NCBI RefSeq assembly: GCF_000300005.1 | Contig: NC_018691.1 | Location: 3,968,001 to 4,032,000, forward strand | Reading direction: 5' to 3' | DNA: 64,000 nucleotides | Source: Alloalcanivorax dieselolei B5 | GTDB lineage: Bacteria > Pseudomonadota > Gammaproteobacteria > Pseudomonadales > Alcanivoracaceae | Part shown: positions 17,253-28,559 of the stretch, piece after piece | How the letters are laid out: each line of letters opens with the position of its first letter | Numbering within the stretch: position 1 is the stretch's first letter | Position numbers and translations under genes: made by a program | Notes under the pieces: model-generated | What the model was told of the DNA's origin: nothing | Database searches by the model: none | What the model saw: only the letters and a program-made list of their open reading frames with translations

Positions 17253-18698
17253 TCACGCAGTACCACCCACCGTCAGCGAGTCCACCCGCAAGGTCGGCTG
17301 CCCCACGCCCACCGGCACCGACTGGCCTTCCTTGCCGCATACGCCGATACCGGTATCCAGGGCGAGGTCATTGCCCACCATGGAGATCCGGCTCATCACC
17401 TCCGCGCCGCTACCGATCAGTGTGGCGCCCTTGACCGGACAAACGATCTTGCCCTTTTCCACCAAATACGCCTCGCTGGTGGAGAACACGAACCGGCCGG
17501 AGGTGATGTCCACCTGACCGCCGCCGAAGTTCACCGCGTAAATGCCGCGATCCAGGCTTGCCAGTATTTCCTCGGGATCGGATTCGCCCGGCAGCATGTA
17601 AGTGTTGGTCATGCGTGGCATGGGCAGATGGGCATAGGACTCCCGGCGACCATTGCCAGTGGGCGCCACGCCCATCAGGCGGGCATTGGTCTTGTCCTGC
17701 ATATAGCCGGTGAGCACGCCCTTTTCGATCAGCACGTTGTAGCCACTGGGCGTCCCTTCGTCGTCCACGGTGAGCGAGCCACGTCGATCCGGCAAGGTAC
17801 CATCATCCACCACCGTGCACAGATCCGACGCCACTTTTTGTCCCATTCGGCTGGCGAACATGGACGTGCCCTTGCGATTGAAATCCCCTTCCAGACCGTG
17901 CCCCACCGCCTCATGCAGCAATACCCCGGGCCAGCCGGGCCCCAGCACCACCGGCATGGCGCCGGCGGGCGCCGGCGCCGCTTCCAGATTGACCAGCGCC
18001 TGCCGTACCGCGTCACGGGCCCAGGATTCCATGCGCCCGTCCTGTTCCAGCCATTGGTAGGACACCCGGCCGCCGCCTCCGGCACTGCCCCGTTCGCGGC
18101 GGCCATTACGCTCGGCGATCACCGAAATATTGAAGCGCACCAGCGGCCGCACATCCGCCGCCAGGGTGCCATCGGTGGCGGCCACCAGGATCACGTCCTG
18201 CACCCCGCTGAGGCTGACGGTGACTTCCTTTACCGCCGGATCCAGCGACCGCGCCAGCCGGTCCATCTCCTGCAGCACCGCCACCTTGCGTTCGCTGCTC
18301 CAGACCGGCAACGGGTCCAGCGGCGCATAGCGTTCGGGCATGGCCCGGCCGCCCTTCACACGCACCGCTTTGCTGCTGCCCTGACGCCCGATCGCGGCGG
18401 CGGCGTTGCCCGCCTGAGTCAGGGTGTCCAGGGAAATATCATCGCTGTAGGCAAAACCGGTTTTATCGCCGCTGACGATACGCACGCCGGCACCGCGTTC
18501 CAGATTGAAGCTGGCATCGCGCACCAGCCCGTCTTCCAGCACCCAGGCTTCGTGGCGGCTGTGCTGGAAGTAGATGTCGGCGTAATCCGCCTGTCCGGCC
18601 AGTTTGCCCCCCAATAGGGCCTGCAACTGATCCGGGGCCAGCTCCGCCGGCGTCAGCAGAATATCCGCCGCCAGAGTAAAGCGTTCATCGGAGATCAT
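17253..18698 (-). CDS. tldD: Metalloprotease TldD
   Basis: TldD is the catalytic zinc subunit of the TldD/TldE protease. The 481-residue protein carries the HExxxH motif in [13 protein letters not shown], plus [19 protein letters not shown] and the late [11 protein letters not shown] block. The ATG at 18698 ([10 protein letters not shown]) lies inside the end of the nitrilase gene, overlapping it by 14 bp; the open frame upstream of that ATG is read inside the nitrilase gene and is not protein-like. Confidence 0.95.
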   Translation of the reverse strand: MISDERFTLAADILLTPAELAPDQLQALLGGKLAGQADYADIYFQHSRHEAWVLEDGLVRDASFNLERGAGVRIVSGDKTGFAYSDDISLDTLTQAGNAAAAIGRQGSSKAVRVKGGRAMPERYAPLDPLPVWSSERKVAVLQEMDRLARSLDPAVKEVTVSLSGVQDVILVAATDGTLAADVRPLVRFNISVIAERNGRRERGSAGGGGRVSYQWLEQDGRMESWARDAVRQALVNLEAAPAPAGAMPVVLGPGWPGVLLHEAVGHGLEGDFNRKGTSMFASRMGQKVASDLCTVVDDGTLPDRRGSLTVDDEGTPSGYNVLIEKGVLTGYMQDKTNARLMGVAPTGNGRRESYAHLPMPRMTNTYMLPGESDPEEILASLDRGIYAVNFGGGQVDITSGRFVFSTSEAYLVEKGKIVCPVKGATLIGSGAEVMSRISMVGNDLALDTGIGVCGKEGQSVPVGVGQPTLRVDSLTVGGTA

Positions 18699-19533
18699 AG
18701 AAACTTTCCACCGTGAATCGTTGATGCTGGTGCACCGGCAACGCGGAGCGCACCTGCGTAAGAGTCGCGCGGTCCACGTCGCCGAGAACCACCGAGGGCT
18801 CGCCGCCAGCTTGGGCGACCACCCTACCCCATGGGTCCACCAGCATGGAATGACCAAAACTCGCCCGTTTCTCGCTGTGCTGTCCGCATTGGTTGGCGCC
18901 CAGCACGTAGCAACCGTTTTGCACCGCGCAAGCGCGCAGCAGCAATTCCCAGTGCGCCGCACCGGTGGTGGCGGTGAAGGCACTGGGGTAAATCAATAGT
19001 TCAGCGCCCTGTGCCACCAGAGCACGGGCCAGAAGCGGGAAACGCAGGTCGTAACAGATCGCCATGCCCAGAGTCAGGCCGGCGGCTGGCGCGGTGACCA
19101 CGGCATCACCGGGTTCGAATACCTCCGATTCCCGATAACGCCCCTGACTGTCCTGCACATCCACATCGAATAAATGCAGTTTGTCGTAACCGGCGCTCAC
19201 CTCGCCATCCGGCCCCAGCAACACACTGCGTGTGCGCACCCGTGGTGCCGGCACTTCACTGCCGTCAGGACGGTATCGCGCTGGCAGGCTGCCGGCCACC
19301 AGATACAACTGATAACGCCGCGCCCGCTCCGCCAGCCACGCCAGCAGTTCGTCATACCGTGCCGCCAGTTCGCGGTAATCCACGCCGTAACCGGCGAAGT
19401 TCTCCGGCAATAGCGCCAGACGGGCACCACCGGCGGCAGCCCGCTCCAGGCCCGCTTCCGCTTCGCGCAGGTTGTCCGTCAGCACCTTGCCGCTGGTCAT
19501 CTGCACCGCGGCCACGGTGATCACGTCACTCAT
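18685..19533 (-). CDS. Carbon-nitrogen hydrolase (Nit/deaminated glutathione amidase type)
   Basis: The 282-residue protein has the nitrilase-superfamily triad: Glu44 in [10 protein letters not shown], Lys118 in GYDKLHLFD and Cys160 in [10 protein letters not shown]. The [11 protein letters not shown] sequence and the position between yhdP and tldD match the Nit1/YbeM-type deaminated-glutathione amidase known at this locus in Pseudomonas. The family removes the toxic deaminated form of glutathione made by transaminases. It starts 4 bp after yhdP, so the maf-yhdP-nit-tldD genes are probably one transcript. Confidence 0.85.
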   Translation of the reverse strand: MSDVITVAAVQMTSGKVLTDNLREAEAGLERAAAGGARLALLPENFAGYGVDYRELAARYDELLAWLAERARRYQLYLVAGSLPARYRPDGSEVPAPRVRTRSVLLGPDGEVSAGYDKLHLFDVDVQDSQGRYRESEVFEPGDAVVTAPAAGLTLGMAICYDLRFPLLARALVAQGAELLIYPSAFTATTGAAHWELLLRACAVQNGCYVLGANQCGQHSEKRASFGHSMLVDPWGRVVAQAGGEPSVVLGDVDRATLTQVRSALPVHQHQRFTVESFYDLR

Positions 19534-19537
19534 CGCC

Positions 19538-22500
19538 TCACTCCGCTTCCGTCACCCGGGGTTCCTTCCAGGGTCCGGAGACCTGGTATTCCATGGTGGT
19601 GGTCTTGTCCAGCTTATCACCCCACAGCCGCTCCACCACGAAAACCCCGGCACAAACCGCCGGACCGGCGAGACAGCCGGCATACAGGTTGCTGGAAATG
19701 GGCAAGGTCATGGCGACCTGGTTGTTCAAGGTCTGCTCCGCCAGATTCACCTGCCCGGAAACCTGGAACGCCGCCGATGGCGAGTCGATGTGCAAATTCT
19801 GGGTGCTGACAAGGGGCCCCTGGAACTGGAAATCCCCCTTGAGGGCATCGCAACTGAGGCCTTTTTTGTAGAGATCGGAGAAGTCCAACCGCAGGCGGCG
19901 CTGCAGCGTACCGACATTAAGCACGCCGAGCACACGCAAAATGGACGTGCGCGAATCGGTATCCGGAATCCGGCATTCGCCGATGTCCACGTTCACCTGC
20001 CCTTGCAACCCCAGCGGCGGCGGCGCCAGCGGCCAGCCGTTCCAGGACAGATTCACCGAAGCACGGGCATCCTTGCTCTCCACCAGGGGCGGCAGGCCCC
20101 AGGCGGACAGCGCCTTGCCCAGATCATTGGAAGACAGTACCCCCTCAAAGCGGGTGTGCTGAGCACGGTTATCGCCGGTCCAGGTCAAGGCACCGTCCAA
20201 ACTGATGCGGCGCCAGCCGCCGCGCAGGCCACTGATGTGCACGCCGCCGTCCACCGGCCGCAGGTTGCCGCTCCAGTCCCCCAACGGCTGCCCCCCCAGC
20301 CGCAAATCGCTGATCGTTGCGTCCAGCGGCGGCAACGTGGAAGGAACAATGGGCGCTTTACCGGTGCCAGCATCGTTCCCGCCGGGGGCGCCCTCCGGCA
20401 GGTACAAACGGGATACCGTCAGCAGTAGCGGTCGTTGCCCCCGTGCCTGGAAGCCACCGGGAACCTGCAGCGAGGCCGCCACCTGATCCCCCAACAGCCC
20501 CAGCTCCCAGCCGGAACCCGCCGGCATGGCGGAAAAACGGACCTGCCGGAACCGCTGTCCCGCCAGCGTCAATTCACCGACATTGAACACCGCTCTGTTG
20601 ACCAGACTATTCTGTCCGCCACCGGCGCCGCTGCCGGCAAGGCTGCCGATAAAGGCCATCCAGGCATTAGCGTCGGCCCGGTCCACATGCCCCAGAAAAG
20701 TCACGCCCCGGGACGGCATGTTCGGCAGATCCCCCTCGCCCAGCCGGATCACCCCGGCCACCGGGTCGCCGATACGGATCCGGCCATGGCCAACGCCGGC
20801 GTACTCCAAACGCAGATCCTGCCGTTCCGGATCCAGACTCAGCCACAGCCGTCGGCTGGTATCCGCCGATTTACCCAGCGGCGCCGGCGCATCGACAGTC
20901 ACCCCGCGCAACGATGACGAGGCCTCCAGGTGGAAGCCTCGCCCGCGCCAGGGCATGCTCATGGTGATATCCACCGGCACGGTCCCGGATACCGGGGAGA
21001 GCCAGTCGAAACCCAGCCATTGCCGCAATCGCGCCGCCGGCACCCCCCCGCTCAATACCAGACGGCTGTCGGCGTCACGGGTGGTCCAGGCGCCGCTGAA
21101 GCGGCCTCCCAGCCCTTCCCCCTTGAGGTCCGGCAGATTCAATCCATTGCGGCTGTGAAAGTGCACCGGCGAGGCCACCCCGGTCAGGGTCAACCGCCGC
21201 GCCTCATTGGCCACGGTGACGCCACTCGCACTGCCATCCGCCACCACGGTTACCTGTCGCCCTTCGCCTTTTCTCAGCGGCACATCCAGCAGCAGATGCC
21301 CTTGCACCCGGCCCTCACGGAAGCGCCAATCCAACAATTCCTTTGGCAAGGTCGCGGCCAGCGGCGTGTCATGGAAAAGGCGATCAACATCCGCGGCCGG
21401 ACCATTGACCTTGCCCTGCACCACCAGTTGACCGCCCTGCTCGGGAATATCCACCGCCACCTGGCTGATCTGGCTGTTGAGCAAAGTACCGCTGCCGGCG
21501 GTGGCCACCAGACGCCGTCCGTCCATCAGCACGTCCGCGTCGGCGGCGGTGGCCACCGGCCAGTCCGGCAGGAATGACAGGGCGACATCGCGGGCCTGAT
21601 AGCGCATTTGGAAGGTGCGGTCCTGCTGACGTTCGCGATCGATCTTCACCGGCCCCTGGTACAGGAACTGGCCATGATCCAGATGACCGCCCCGGAACGC
21701 CTGGCCCAACCAGTCGCGAGCACCGCCGGGCAGGCGCCCAAGCGGAATATAATGACTGGCGCGGGCGCCGTCGCCGTCGAACAGATCCGCCAGCAGACGC
21801 AATTCGGGAATGTGTTCCGCCCCGCCCCGCACCCGGGCCATCGCCACCCCCCAGGCATCCGGATTGCGGGCGCGTATCGCGCCGGTGTCCAACGTCCAGG
21901 ACTGCTCTTCCAGCGACCAGCGCAGCGCACCGGTGAACGCCGCTTCCAGGGCATGGTCATAGAATTCCGGCAGCATCAGGCCAAGCGTGTCGCCCCGCAG
22001 ATCCGCCAAGCCCCCCTCCGGCGTGGCCGTCAGCCAGCCATTGAGGCCCGAGACGCCAGGCAGTTTATCCACCGCCTGCACCACCAGGTCACTGAAGCGG
22101 GCCTGGAGCGAACGCCAGTCCGTTCCCTCGCCGGTCAGATACAGGCTGCGCAACTGGCCTTCGGGTTGGAACACCTCAAGCTTTTGCCGGATCGGCGAGA
22201 TCGATGCCGGCCACGCGAACGGCCACTGCGCCAACTGCCGTGCCAGCGCCTGCAAACGCAGGCGTTCACCACGGGCCGCCCACCGCGGGGCCTGGCCCTC
22301 CCCGGGCCGGTGCCAGGATGCCGCCAGCAGCCCGGGGGCCAGATCGCCGGCCGGCGTTTCACCCCGCACGTTGGAGAGCACCACCTCTCCCCCCTGTTCC
22401 GGGTCATAACGGAAGCGCGCGTCCAGATTCAGATCGCTGATCGCCCAGGGGGTTTCCCCATCGGTGAGCACCAGCCGTGGCGCCGAAAGGCGGGCGCTGC

Positions 22501-23320
22501 CGCTGGTGGGGCGGCCGTCCCTGACATCCAGCCACAGCTGCGTCTTGCCCTTCAGGTTCTCCAGGTCCAGGGGCCACTCACGGGTGTCCGGCAGCCACTC
22601 CTCCAGTCGCTCTCCATCCAACGACAAATAGGCGCCAGCATTCACCTGTTCCCAGCGCAGCGGATTGCCATCCAGGCGCAGCCGTCCGTCCACGGAAAAA
22701 GGACGGTCACGGGCCTCCAGCTTCACCGCCAGACGATGCTGATCGCCATGGTTGACCAGCGCCAGACGCAAAGACGACGCCAGCGGTGGCAAATCCGGCC
22801 ATTCCAGGGAAAAGCGAGCGTCGTCGATGACGATACGGTATTGGTGATAGAGCAGGGACAACCAGCGGTCCCATTGCGGTTCACCACCTTCGAAGGCCTC
22901 CAGGCCGCGCAGATGGATCCGGCCCTGTTCGTCGCGAACCAGATGCAGATCCACGCCTTCGATACGCAGTTCGTTGAGGCGGGGCTCCCGGGTCAGTAGC
23001 GAGGCCAGCACCCGAACGCTGATTTCCACCCGGTCCAGGGTCAGTGGAGACCCGCCTTCCACCGCCGGCAGACTCAGCCCGAACAGCCGGATGCGTGGTG
23101 ACAGCCCCTCCATCTCGCCTTCCAGGCGATCGATCTCGATGTCGGTGCCGAAGCGCTCCGCCACCAGCGTTTCCAGTTGTGTCTGGTATTCCGGCAGTAC
23201 CGCCATGAATTGCCGCATGGCCACCACGTACACCGCCAGCAACACCAACGGGATGGCCACCAGCCACCATAGCCAGTCGCGCCAGAAGGCATGTCCGTGC
23301 CTGTCGTTTTTTCTGCTCAC
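19538..23320 (-). CDS. yhdP: AsmA-like intermembrane transport protein YhdP
   Basis: YhdP-type proteins are long beta-groove tubes spanning the periplasm that move phospholipid to the outer membrane. The 1260-residue length and single N-terminal anchor (WLWWLVAIPLVLLAVYVV) fit the family. The N-terminal chorein-like block reads ERFGTDIEIDRLEGEMEGLSP and the C-terminal DUF3971/AsmA_2 region includes LNVGTLQRRLRLDFSDLYKKG. The start is a GTG at 23320. It lies next to maf because rng, usually between them, is absent. Confidence 0.93.
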   Translation of the reverse strand: MSRKNDRHGHAFWRDWLWWLVAIPLVLLAVYVVAMRQFMAVLPEYQTQLETLVAERFGTDIEIDRLEGEMEGLSPRIRLFGLSLPAVEGGSPLTLDRVEISVRVLASLLTREPRLNELRIEGVDLHLVRDEQGRIHLRGLEAFEGGEPQWDRWLSLLYHQYRIVIDDARFSLEWPDLPPLASSLRLALVNHGDQHRLAVKLEARDRPFSVDGRLRLDGNPLRWEQVNAGAYLSLDGERLEEWLPDTREWPLDLENLKGKTQLWLDVRDGRPTSGSARLSAPRLVLTDGETPWAISDLNLDARFRYDPEQGGEVVLSNVRGETPAGDLAPGLLAASWHRPGEGQAPRWAARGERLRLQALARQLAQWPFAWPASISPIRQKLEVFQPEGQLRSLYLTGEGTDWRSLQARFSDLVVQAVDKLPGVSGLNGWLTATPEGGLADLRGDTLGLMLPEFYDHALEAAFTGALRWSLEEQSWTLDTGAIRARNPDAWGVAMARVRGGAEHIPELRLLADLFDGDGARASHYIPLGRLPGGARDWLGQAFRGGHLDHGQFLYQGPVKIDRERQQDRTFQMRYQARDVALSFLPDWPVATAADADVLMDGRRLVATAGSGTLLNSQISQVAVDIPEQGGQLVVQGKVNGPAADVDRLFHDTPLAATLPKELLDWRFREGRVQGHLLLDVPLRKGEGRQVTVVADGSASGVTVANEARRLTLTGVASPVHFHSRNGLNLPDLKGEGLGGRFSGAWTTRDADSRLVLSGGVPAARLRQWLGFDWLSPVSGTVPVDITMSMPWRGRGFHLEASSSLRGVTVDAPAPLGKSADTSRRLWLSLDPERQDLRLEYAGVGHGRIRIGDPVAGVIRLGEGDLPNMPSRGVTFLGHVDRADANAWMAFIGSLAGSGAGGGQNSLVNRAVFNVGELTLAGQRFRQVRFSAMPAGSGWELGLLGDQVAASLQVPGGFQARGQRPLLLTVSRLYLPEGAPGGNDAGTGKAPIVPSTLPPLDATISDLRLGGQPLGDWSGNLRPVDGGVHISGLRGGWRRISLDGALTWTGDNRAQHTRFEGVLSSNDLGKALSAWGLPPLVESKDARASVNLSWNGWPLAPPPLGLQGQVNVDIGECRIPDTDSRTSILRVLGVLNVGTLQRRLRLDFSDLYKKGLSCDALKGDFQFQGPLVSTQNLHIDSPSAAFQVSGQVNLAEQTLNNQVAMTLPISSNLYAGCLAGPAVCAGVFVVERLWGDKLDKTTTMEYQVSGPWKEPRVTEAE

Positions 23321-23346
23321 CTTGGCCTCGTCACCACCTTCGCGCC

Positions 23347-23967
23347 CTATTCAGCGGGCACGGAGATACCGTAGGGGACCCCTGCCCATTCCAGCAGAGG
23401 AAGGGTCTGCTCCAGGGGCAGTCCCACCACCCCACTGTAACTGCCGGCCAGGGACGCCACCAGCGCGGCGCCCAGCCCCTGTATGCCATAGGCACCGGCT
23501 TTGTCCCGGCCTTCTCCACGGGCCACATAGGCGCGCCGCTGAGCCGCGGTGAGCGCCCGGAATCTTACCCGGGTTGTCGACATGGCCGTGCGCGCCTCGC
23601 CCTGATGCAACACGCAGACCCCGCTGAGCACCCGATGTTCCCGGGCGCACAGGGCATCGATCATGGCCAGGGCATCGTCATCATCGACGGGCTTGCCGAG
23701 AATGCGCGCCTCCAGCACCACCGCGGTATCCGCGCCGAGCACCGCACCGGGCGACGTCCGCAGACCATCACCGGCGCCGGCCTTGGCGCGGGCCAAACGG
23801 ATCACGTATTGCTCGGGAGATTCATCGGGCAAGGGCGTTTCGTCCACGCCCGGAGCCGGCAGGCGAGTGAACCGGGCTCCCACCTGGGTCAATAACTCGG
23901 CTCGTCGGGGCGAACCGGAAGCGAGAAACAGCGGCGTCCCCCGCTGAGGTAAAACAACGTCCGTCAT
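23347..23967 (-). CDS. maf: Maf-family nucleoside triphosphate pyrophosphatase
   Basis: The 206-residue protein has the Maf signature LFLASGSPRRAELL at the N terminus, DETPLPDESPEQYVIRLA, the catalytic GADTAVVLEARILGKP and the late GAYGIQGLGAALV motif. This is the YhdE branch (dTTP/UTP pyrophosphatase), consistent with its place next to mreD. The enzyme hydrolyses nucleotides and is linked to septum control. I chose MTDVVLPQRG at 23967; earlier in-frame codons overlap the end of mreD. Confidence 0.92.
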   Translation of the reverse strand: MTDVVLPQRGTPLFLASGSPRRAELLTQVGARFTRLPAPGVDETPLPDESPEQYVIRLARAKAGAGDGLRTSPGAVLGADTAVVLEARILGKPVDDDDALAMIDALCAREHRVLSGVCVLHQGEARTAMSTTRVRFRALTAAQRRAYVARGEGRDKAGAYGIQGLGAALVASLAGSYSGVVGLPLEQTLPLLEWAGVPYGISVPAE

Positions 23968-23999
23968 GTCGTCCTGCCATCGGCCTGGTCGATCCGTTC

Positions 24000-24491
24000 T
24001 CAGCGCACCAGAAAACGCAACTGCACCCAGCGCAGCGCGGCCACGATCGGCCGCCACAGCACCGCGCTGGCCAGCGTACTGTAAAGGATCGTATAGGGAG
24101 GATAATAAGCGCGCCCCACGGATTCCTGCACCAGATAGGCTAGCAGATTCGAGGAGCCGACCAACAGGAACACCACCGCGGTTTGCTGCAAAGCCGGAAA
24201 GACACGCATACGCTTGTAGGCGGCCAACATGAAGTAGGCCCCCAGGCTATAGGCCAGAGCCCATTGACCCAGCGTGGTGCCCACCAGCACATCGTGATAC
24301 AGCCCGACCACGAAGCCCCACAGCACGCCGACCCGATGCGGCAACGCCAGTACCCAGTACATCAACACCAGCAACAGCCAGTCCGGACGCAACCAGTTCA
24401 GGTCCTCGGGCAGCGGCACCACCTCCAGCAGACCGGCGAGGAACAGCGTCACCAGGATCACGCCGGTGCCGGCCGGTTTCTCCTTGCTCAT
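24000..24491 (-). CDS. mreD: Rod shape-determining protein MreD
   Basis: The 163-residue protein is five or six hydrophobic helices (VILVTLFLAGLLEVVPLP, DWLLLVLMYWVLALP, VGVLWGFVVGLYHDVLVGTT), the usual MreD pattern with its conserved WGFVVGLYHDVL block. It is part of the elongasome that guides lateral cell-wall synthesis. Its ATG overlaps the mreC stop by 4 bp (ATGA). Confidence 0.93.
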   Translation of the reverse strand: MSKEKPAGTGVILVTLFLAGLLEVVPLPEDLNWLRPDWLLLVLMYWVLALPHRVGVLWGFVVGLYHDVLVGTTLGQWALAYSLGAYFMLAAYKRMRVFPALQQTAVVFLLVGSSNLLAYLVQESVGRAYYPPYTILYSTLASAVLWRPIVAALRWVQLRFLVR

Positions 24492-25366
24492 TGGCCTTCC
24501 TCCTCCGCCATGTCCGGCGGCGCGTCCCCTTGTTCGTCCTGATCAGCGGGAGCGGGCTCCACCGGTTTGGATTCCACCAACAGCACGTGACTGGCGCGAT
24601 CAATCTGGGCCTTGGGCCGGGCCAGGATATCGGCGAAGGCGGCGCCGGAGCGGTGATCCACACTGACCACCTCGGCCACCGGATAGCCACGGGGATAGAG
24701 CTGTCCCAGGCCGGTACTCACCAGCAAGTCGCCCTGCTGCACATCGGCGGTGTCCGGCACGTACAGCAAACGCAGGGTATTGCCCTGGCCGGTACCGGCC
24801 AGAATCGCGCGCACCCCGTTGCGGTTAACCTGCACACTCATGGCATGACTGGCGTCGGTGATCAGCAGCACCCGCGAAGCCAGCGGCCCCACTTCCACCA
24901 CCTGACCGATCAACCCTTGGGCCTCCAGCACGCCCTGGCCACGGCGCACGCCCTCGCGGGCGCCCTTGTTGATCACGATTTCCTGGCGGTTGGGGTCCGG
25001 ATCCAGACCGATGATCTCCGCCACCAGCACCGATCCTTCCAGGCTCGCCGAAGAGTTCAGCAGCTCGCGCAAGCGGGTGTTTTCCGCCTCCAGCACCGCC
25101 AGTTTCTGCACCCGCTGTTCCAGAATCAGCACCTGACGGTTCAGGCGCTCCTGATCTTCCAGCAGTTCACCACGGCTCTGGGTCTGGCGTGAAACGAAAC
25201 GGGCGGTGTCCACCGGCAGGTGGGCCAGGTACTGGGCCGGCGCGGTGAGGTAGCCGACCACGTAACGGATCGGCTGTGCCCACGGTGTGCGCTGGTCGAG
25301 CACCATCAGCACCACGGCCAGCACCAGCGCGATGAGAAGACGGTAAGTAGGGTTGGAAGAGGACAT
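24488..25366 (-). CDS. mreC: Rod shape-determining protein MreC
   Basis: This 292-residue bitopic protein has an N-terminal anchor (LLIALVLAVVLMVLDQRT), a coiled-coil (about 70-105, QVLILEQRVQKLAVLEAENTR region) and the beta-barrel MreC domain with RQEIVINKGAREGVRRGQ, GLIGQVVEVG and GVRAILAGTG. A Pro/Glu-rich tail follows. MreC links MreB filaments to PBP2 in the elongasome. It begins 46 bp after the mreB stop. Confidence 0.95.
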   Translation of the reverse strand: MSSSNPTYRLLIALVLAVVLMVLDQRTPWAQPIRYVVGYLTAPAQYLAHLPVDTARFVSRQTQSRGELLEDQERLNRQVLILEQRVQKLAVLEAENTRLRELLNSSASLEGSVLVAEIIGLDPDPNRQEIVINKGAREGVRRGQGVLEAQGLIGQVVEVGPLASRVLLITDASHAMSVQVNRNGVRAILAGTGQGNTLRLLYVPDTADVQQGDLLVSTGLGQLYPRGYPVAEVVSVDHRSGAAFADILARPKAQIDRASHVLLVESKPVEPAPADQDEQGDAPPDMAEEEGQ

Positions 25367-25412
25367 GGCCGTCGGTTACCAGGACGTTGGCGCCGTGAGG
25401 CGCCAACGTCTA

Positions 25413-26810
<1,398 letters not shown>

Positions 26811-27098
26811 ATGGCTATTGATTCCAAGGTGGTCGCTCAAGTCGCCCACCTGGCGTGCCTGCAAGTGGACGACAACGAGACCGCGGCATTGAGCGAACGG
26901 CTCAACGACATTCTCGCCATGGTGGACCAGTTGCAGCAGGCCGATGTGGATGGCGTCGCGCCTCTGGCCCATCCCCTGGATGTGAGTCAGCCGCTACGCG
27001 ACGACCACGTTACCGAACCGGACGTGCGCGAACGGGTCATGCCGATCGCCCCGGCCACCGAAGAGGGCTGCTTCCTGGTCCCCCGAGTGATTGAATAA
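26811..27098 (+). CDS. gatC: Asp/Glu-tRNA amidotransferase subunit C
   Basis: GatC is the small chaperone subunit of the GatCAB amidotransferase that converts mischarged Asp-tRNA(Asn) or Glu-tRNA(Gln) to the amidated form. The 95-residue protein has VAHLACLQVDDNE, LNDILAMVDQL and the C-terminal PRVIE typical of GatC. The ATG at 26811 follows a GGAGAG site; a start at 26775 would add an unconserved leader. gatA begins 6 bp later. Confidence 0.95.
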   Translation: MAIDSKVVAQVAHLACLQVDDNETAALSERLNDILAMVDQLQQADVDGVAPLAHPLDVSQPLRDDHVTEPDVRERVMPIAPATEEGCFLVPRVIE

Positions 27099-27104
27099 GA
27101 CGCC

Positions 27105-28559
27105 ATGCATACCAAGACCCTGACCGAACTCAGAGCCGGCCTGGCCGCCCGGGAATTCTCCTCCCGCGAGCTGACCGAACACTTTCTGCGCCGCATCCGG
27201 CAATTCGACGGTGAACTCAACAGTCTGATCACCGTCACCGAGGAGCAGGCCCTGGCCCAGGCCGACGCCGCCGACGCCACCCTCGCCCGGGGCGAAGGCG
27301 GACTGCTCACCGGCCTGCCCGTGGCCCACAAGGACATCTTCTGTACCGAAGGCGTCCGCACCAGTTGCGGCTCACGCATGCTGGACAACTTCATCGCTCC
27401 CTACACCGCCACCGTGGTGGAAAAAATGGCGGCACAGGGCGCGGTGATGCTGGGCAAGACCAACATGGACGAGTTCGCCATGGGCTCCTCCAACGAAACC
27501 AGCTTTTATGGCCCGGTGAAGAACCCCTGGGACCAGGAGCGGGTGCCCGGCGGTTCTTCCGGCGGCGCCGCCGCCACTCTGGCCGCGCGCCTGGCTCCGG
27601 CCGCCACCGGTACCGACACCGGCGGTTCCATTCGCCAGCCGGCGGCACTGAACGGCGTCACCGGTCTGAAGCCCACTTATGGACGGGTATCGCGCTGGGG
27701 CATGATCGCTTTCGCCTCCAGCCTCGACCAAGCCGGCCCGATGGGCCTGAGCGCCGCCGACTGCGCGCTGATGCTGGGCGCCATGGCCGGCCACGACGAC
27801 AAGGATTCCACCAGCCTCGACCAGCCGGTGGGTGATTATCTCAACGACCTGAACCAGAATCTGGAGGGTCTCAGGATCGGCGTTCCGGAAGAGTTTTTCC
27901 CGGAGACTCTGGACGGGGCCATCGCCGAAAGCAGCCGCGAGGCGCTGCGGGAGCTGGAAAAACAGGGCGCCAAACTGGTGCCACTGTCGCTGCCGAGTAT
28001 CACACTGTCGGTGCCGGCCTACTACGTGATCGCGCCGGCGGAGGCCAGCTCCAATCTGTCCCGCTTCGACGGCGTGCGCTACGGTCACCGCTGTGACGAT
28101 CCCGTGGATCTGCTGGATCTGTACAAACGCTCCCGTTCCGAAGGCTTCGGCGAGGAGGTCAAACGCCGTATTCTGGTCGGCACCTACGCCCTGTCCGCCG
28201 GCTACTACGACGCCTATTACCGCCGCGCCCAGCAGGTCCGCCGCCTGATCCGTGACGACTTCGCCCGCGCCTTCGCCGAGGTGGACGTGATCATGGGGCC
28301 GACCAGCCCGGAGACCGCGTTCAAGATCGGCGCCAAGGTAAATGATCCGATCAACATGTACATGGCCGATGTCTTCACCATCGCCGTCAACCTGGCGGGC
28401 CTGCCGGCGCTGTCCATGCCCAGCGGTTTCGTCAACGGCTTGCCGGTGGGCACCCAGGTCATCGGCAACTACTTCCAGGAGGGCCGCATCCTCAACGTGG
28501 CCCATCGTTATCAACTGGCCACCGACTGGCACCAACGGATTCCGGGAGCGTTCGCATGA
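27105..28559 (+). CDS. gatA: Asp/Glu-tRNA amidotransferase subunit A
   Basis: GatA is the amidase that releases ammonia from glutamine. The 484-residue protein has the amidase-signature catalytic triad: Lys76 in PVAHKDIFC, cis-Ser151 in [11 protein letters not shown] and nucleophile Ser175 in [13 protein letters not shown]. Length is normal. Its stop overlaps the gatB ATG by 4 bp. Confidence 0.97.
   Translation: MHTKTLTELRAGLAAREFSSRELTEHFLRRIRQFDGELNSLITVTEEQALAQADAADATLARGEGGLLTGLPVAHKDIFCTEGVRTSCGSRMLDNFIAPYTATVVEKMAAQGAVMLGKTNMDEFAMGSSNETSFYGPVKNPWDQERVPGGSSGGAAATLAARLAPAATGTDTGGSIRQPAALNGVTGLKPTYGRVSRWGMIAFASSLDQAGPMGLSAADCALMLGAMAGHDDKDSTSLDQPVGDYLNDLNQNLEGLRIGVPEEFFPETLDGAIAESSREALRELEKQGAKLVPLSLPSITLSVPAYYVIAPAEASSNLSRFDGVRYGHRCDDPVDLLDLYKRSRSEGFGEEVKRRILVGTYALSAGYYDAYYRRAQQVRRLIRDDFARAFAEVDVIMGPTSPETAFKIGAKVNDPINMYMADVFTIAVNLAGLPALSMPSGFVNGLPVGTQVIGNYFQEGRILNVAHRYQLATDWHQRIPGAFA

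Noticed and set aside
27372-28535. A 387-codon minus-strand frame opposite gatA
   Set aside because: It is a shadow of gatA codon usage; the product is His/Gly/Val-rich and lacks a ribosome site.
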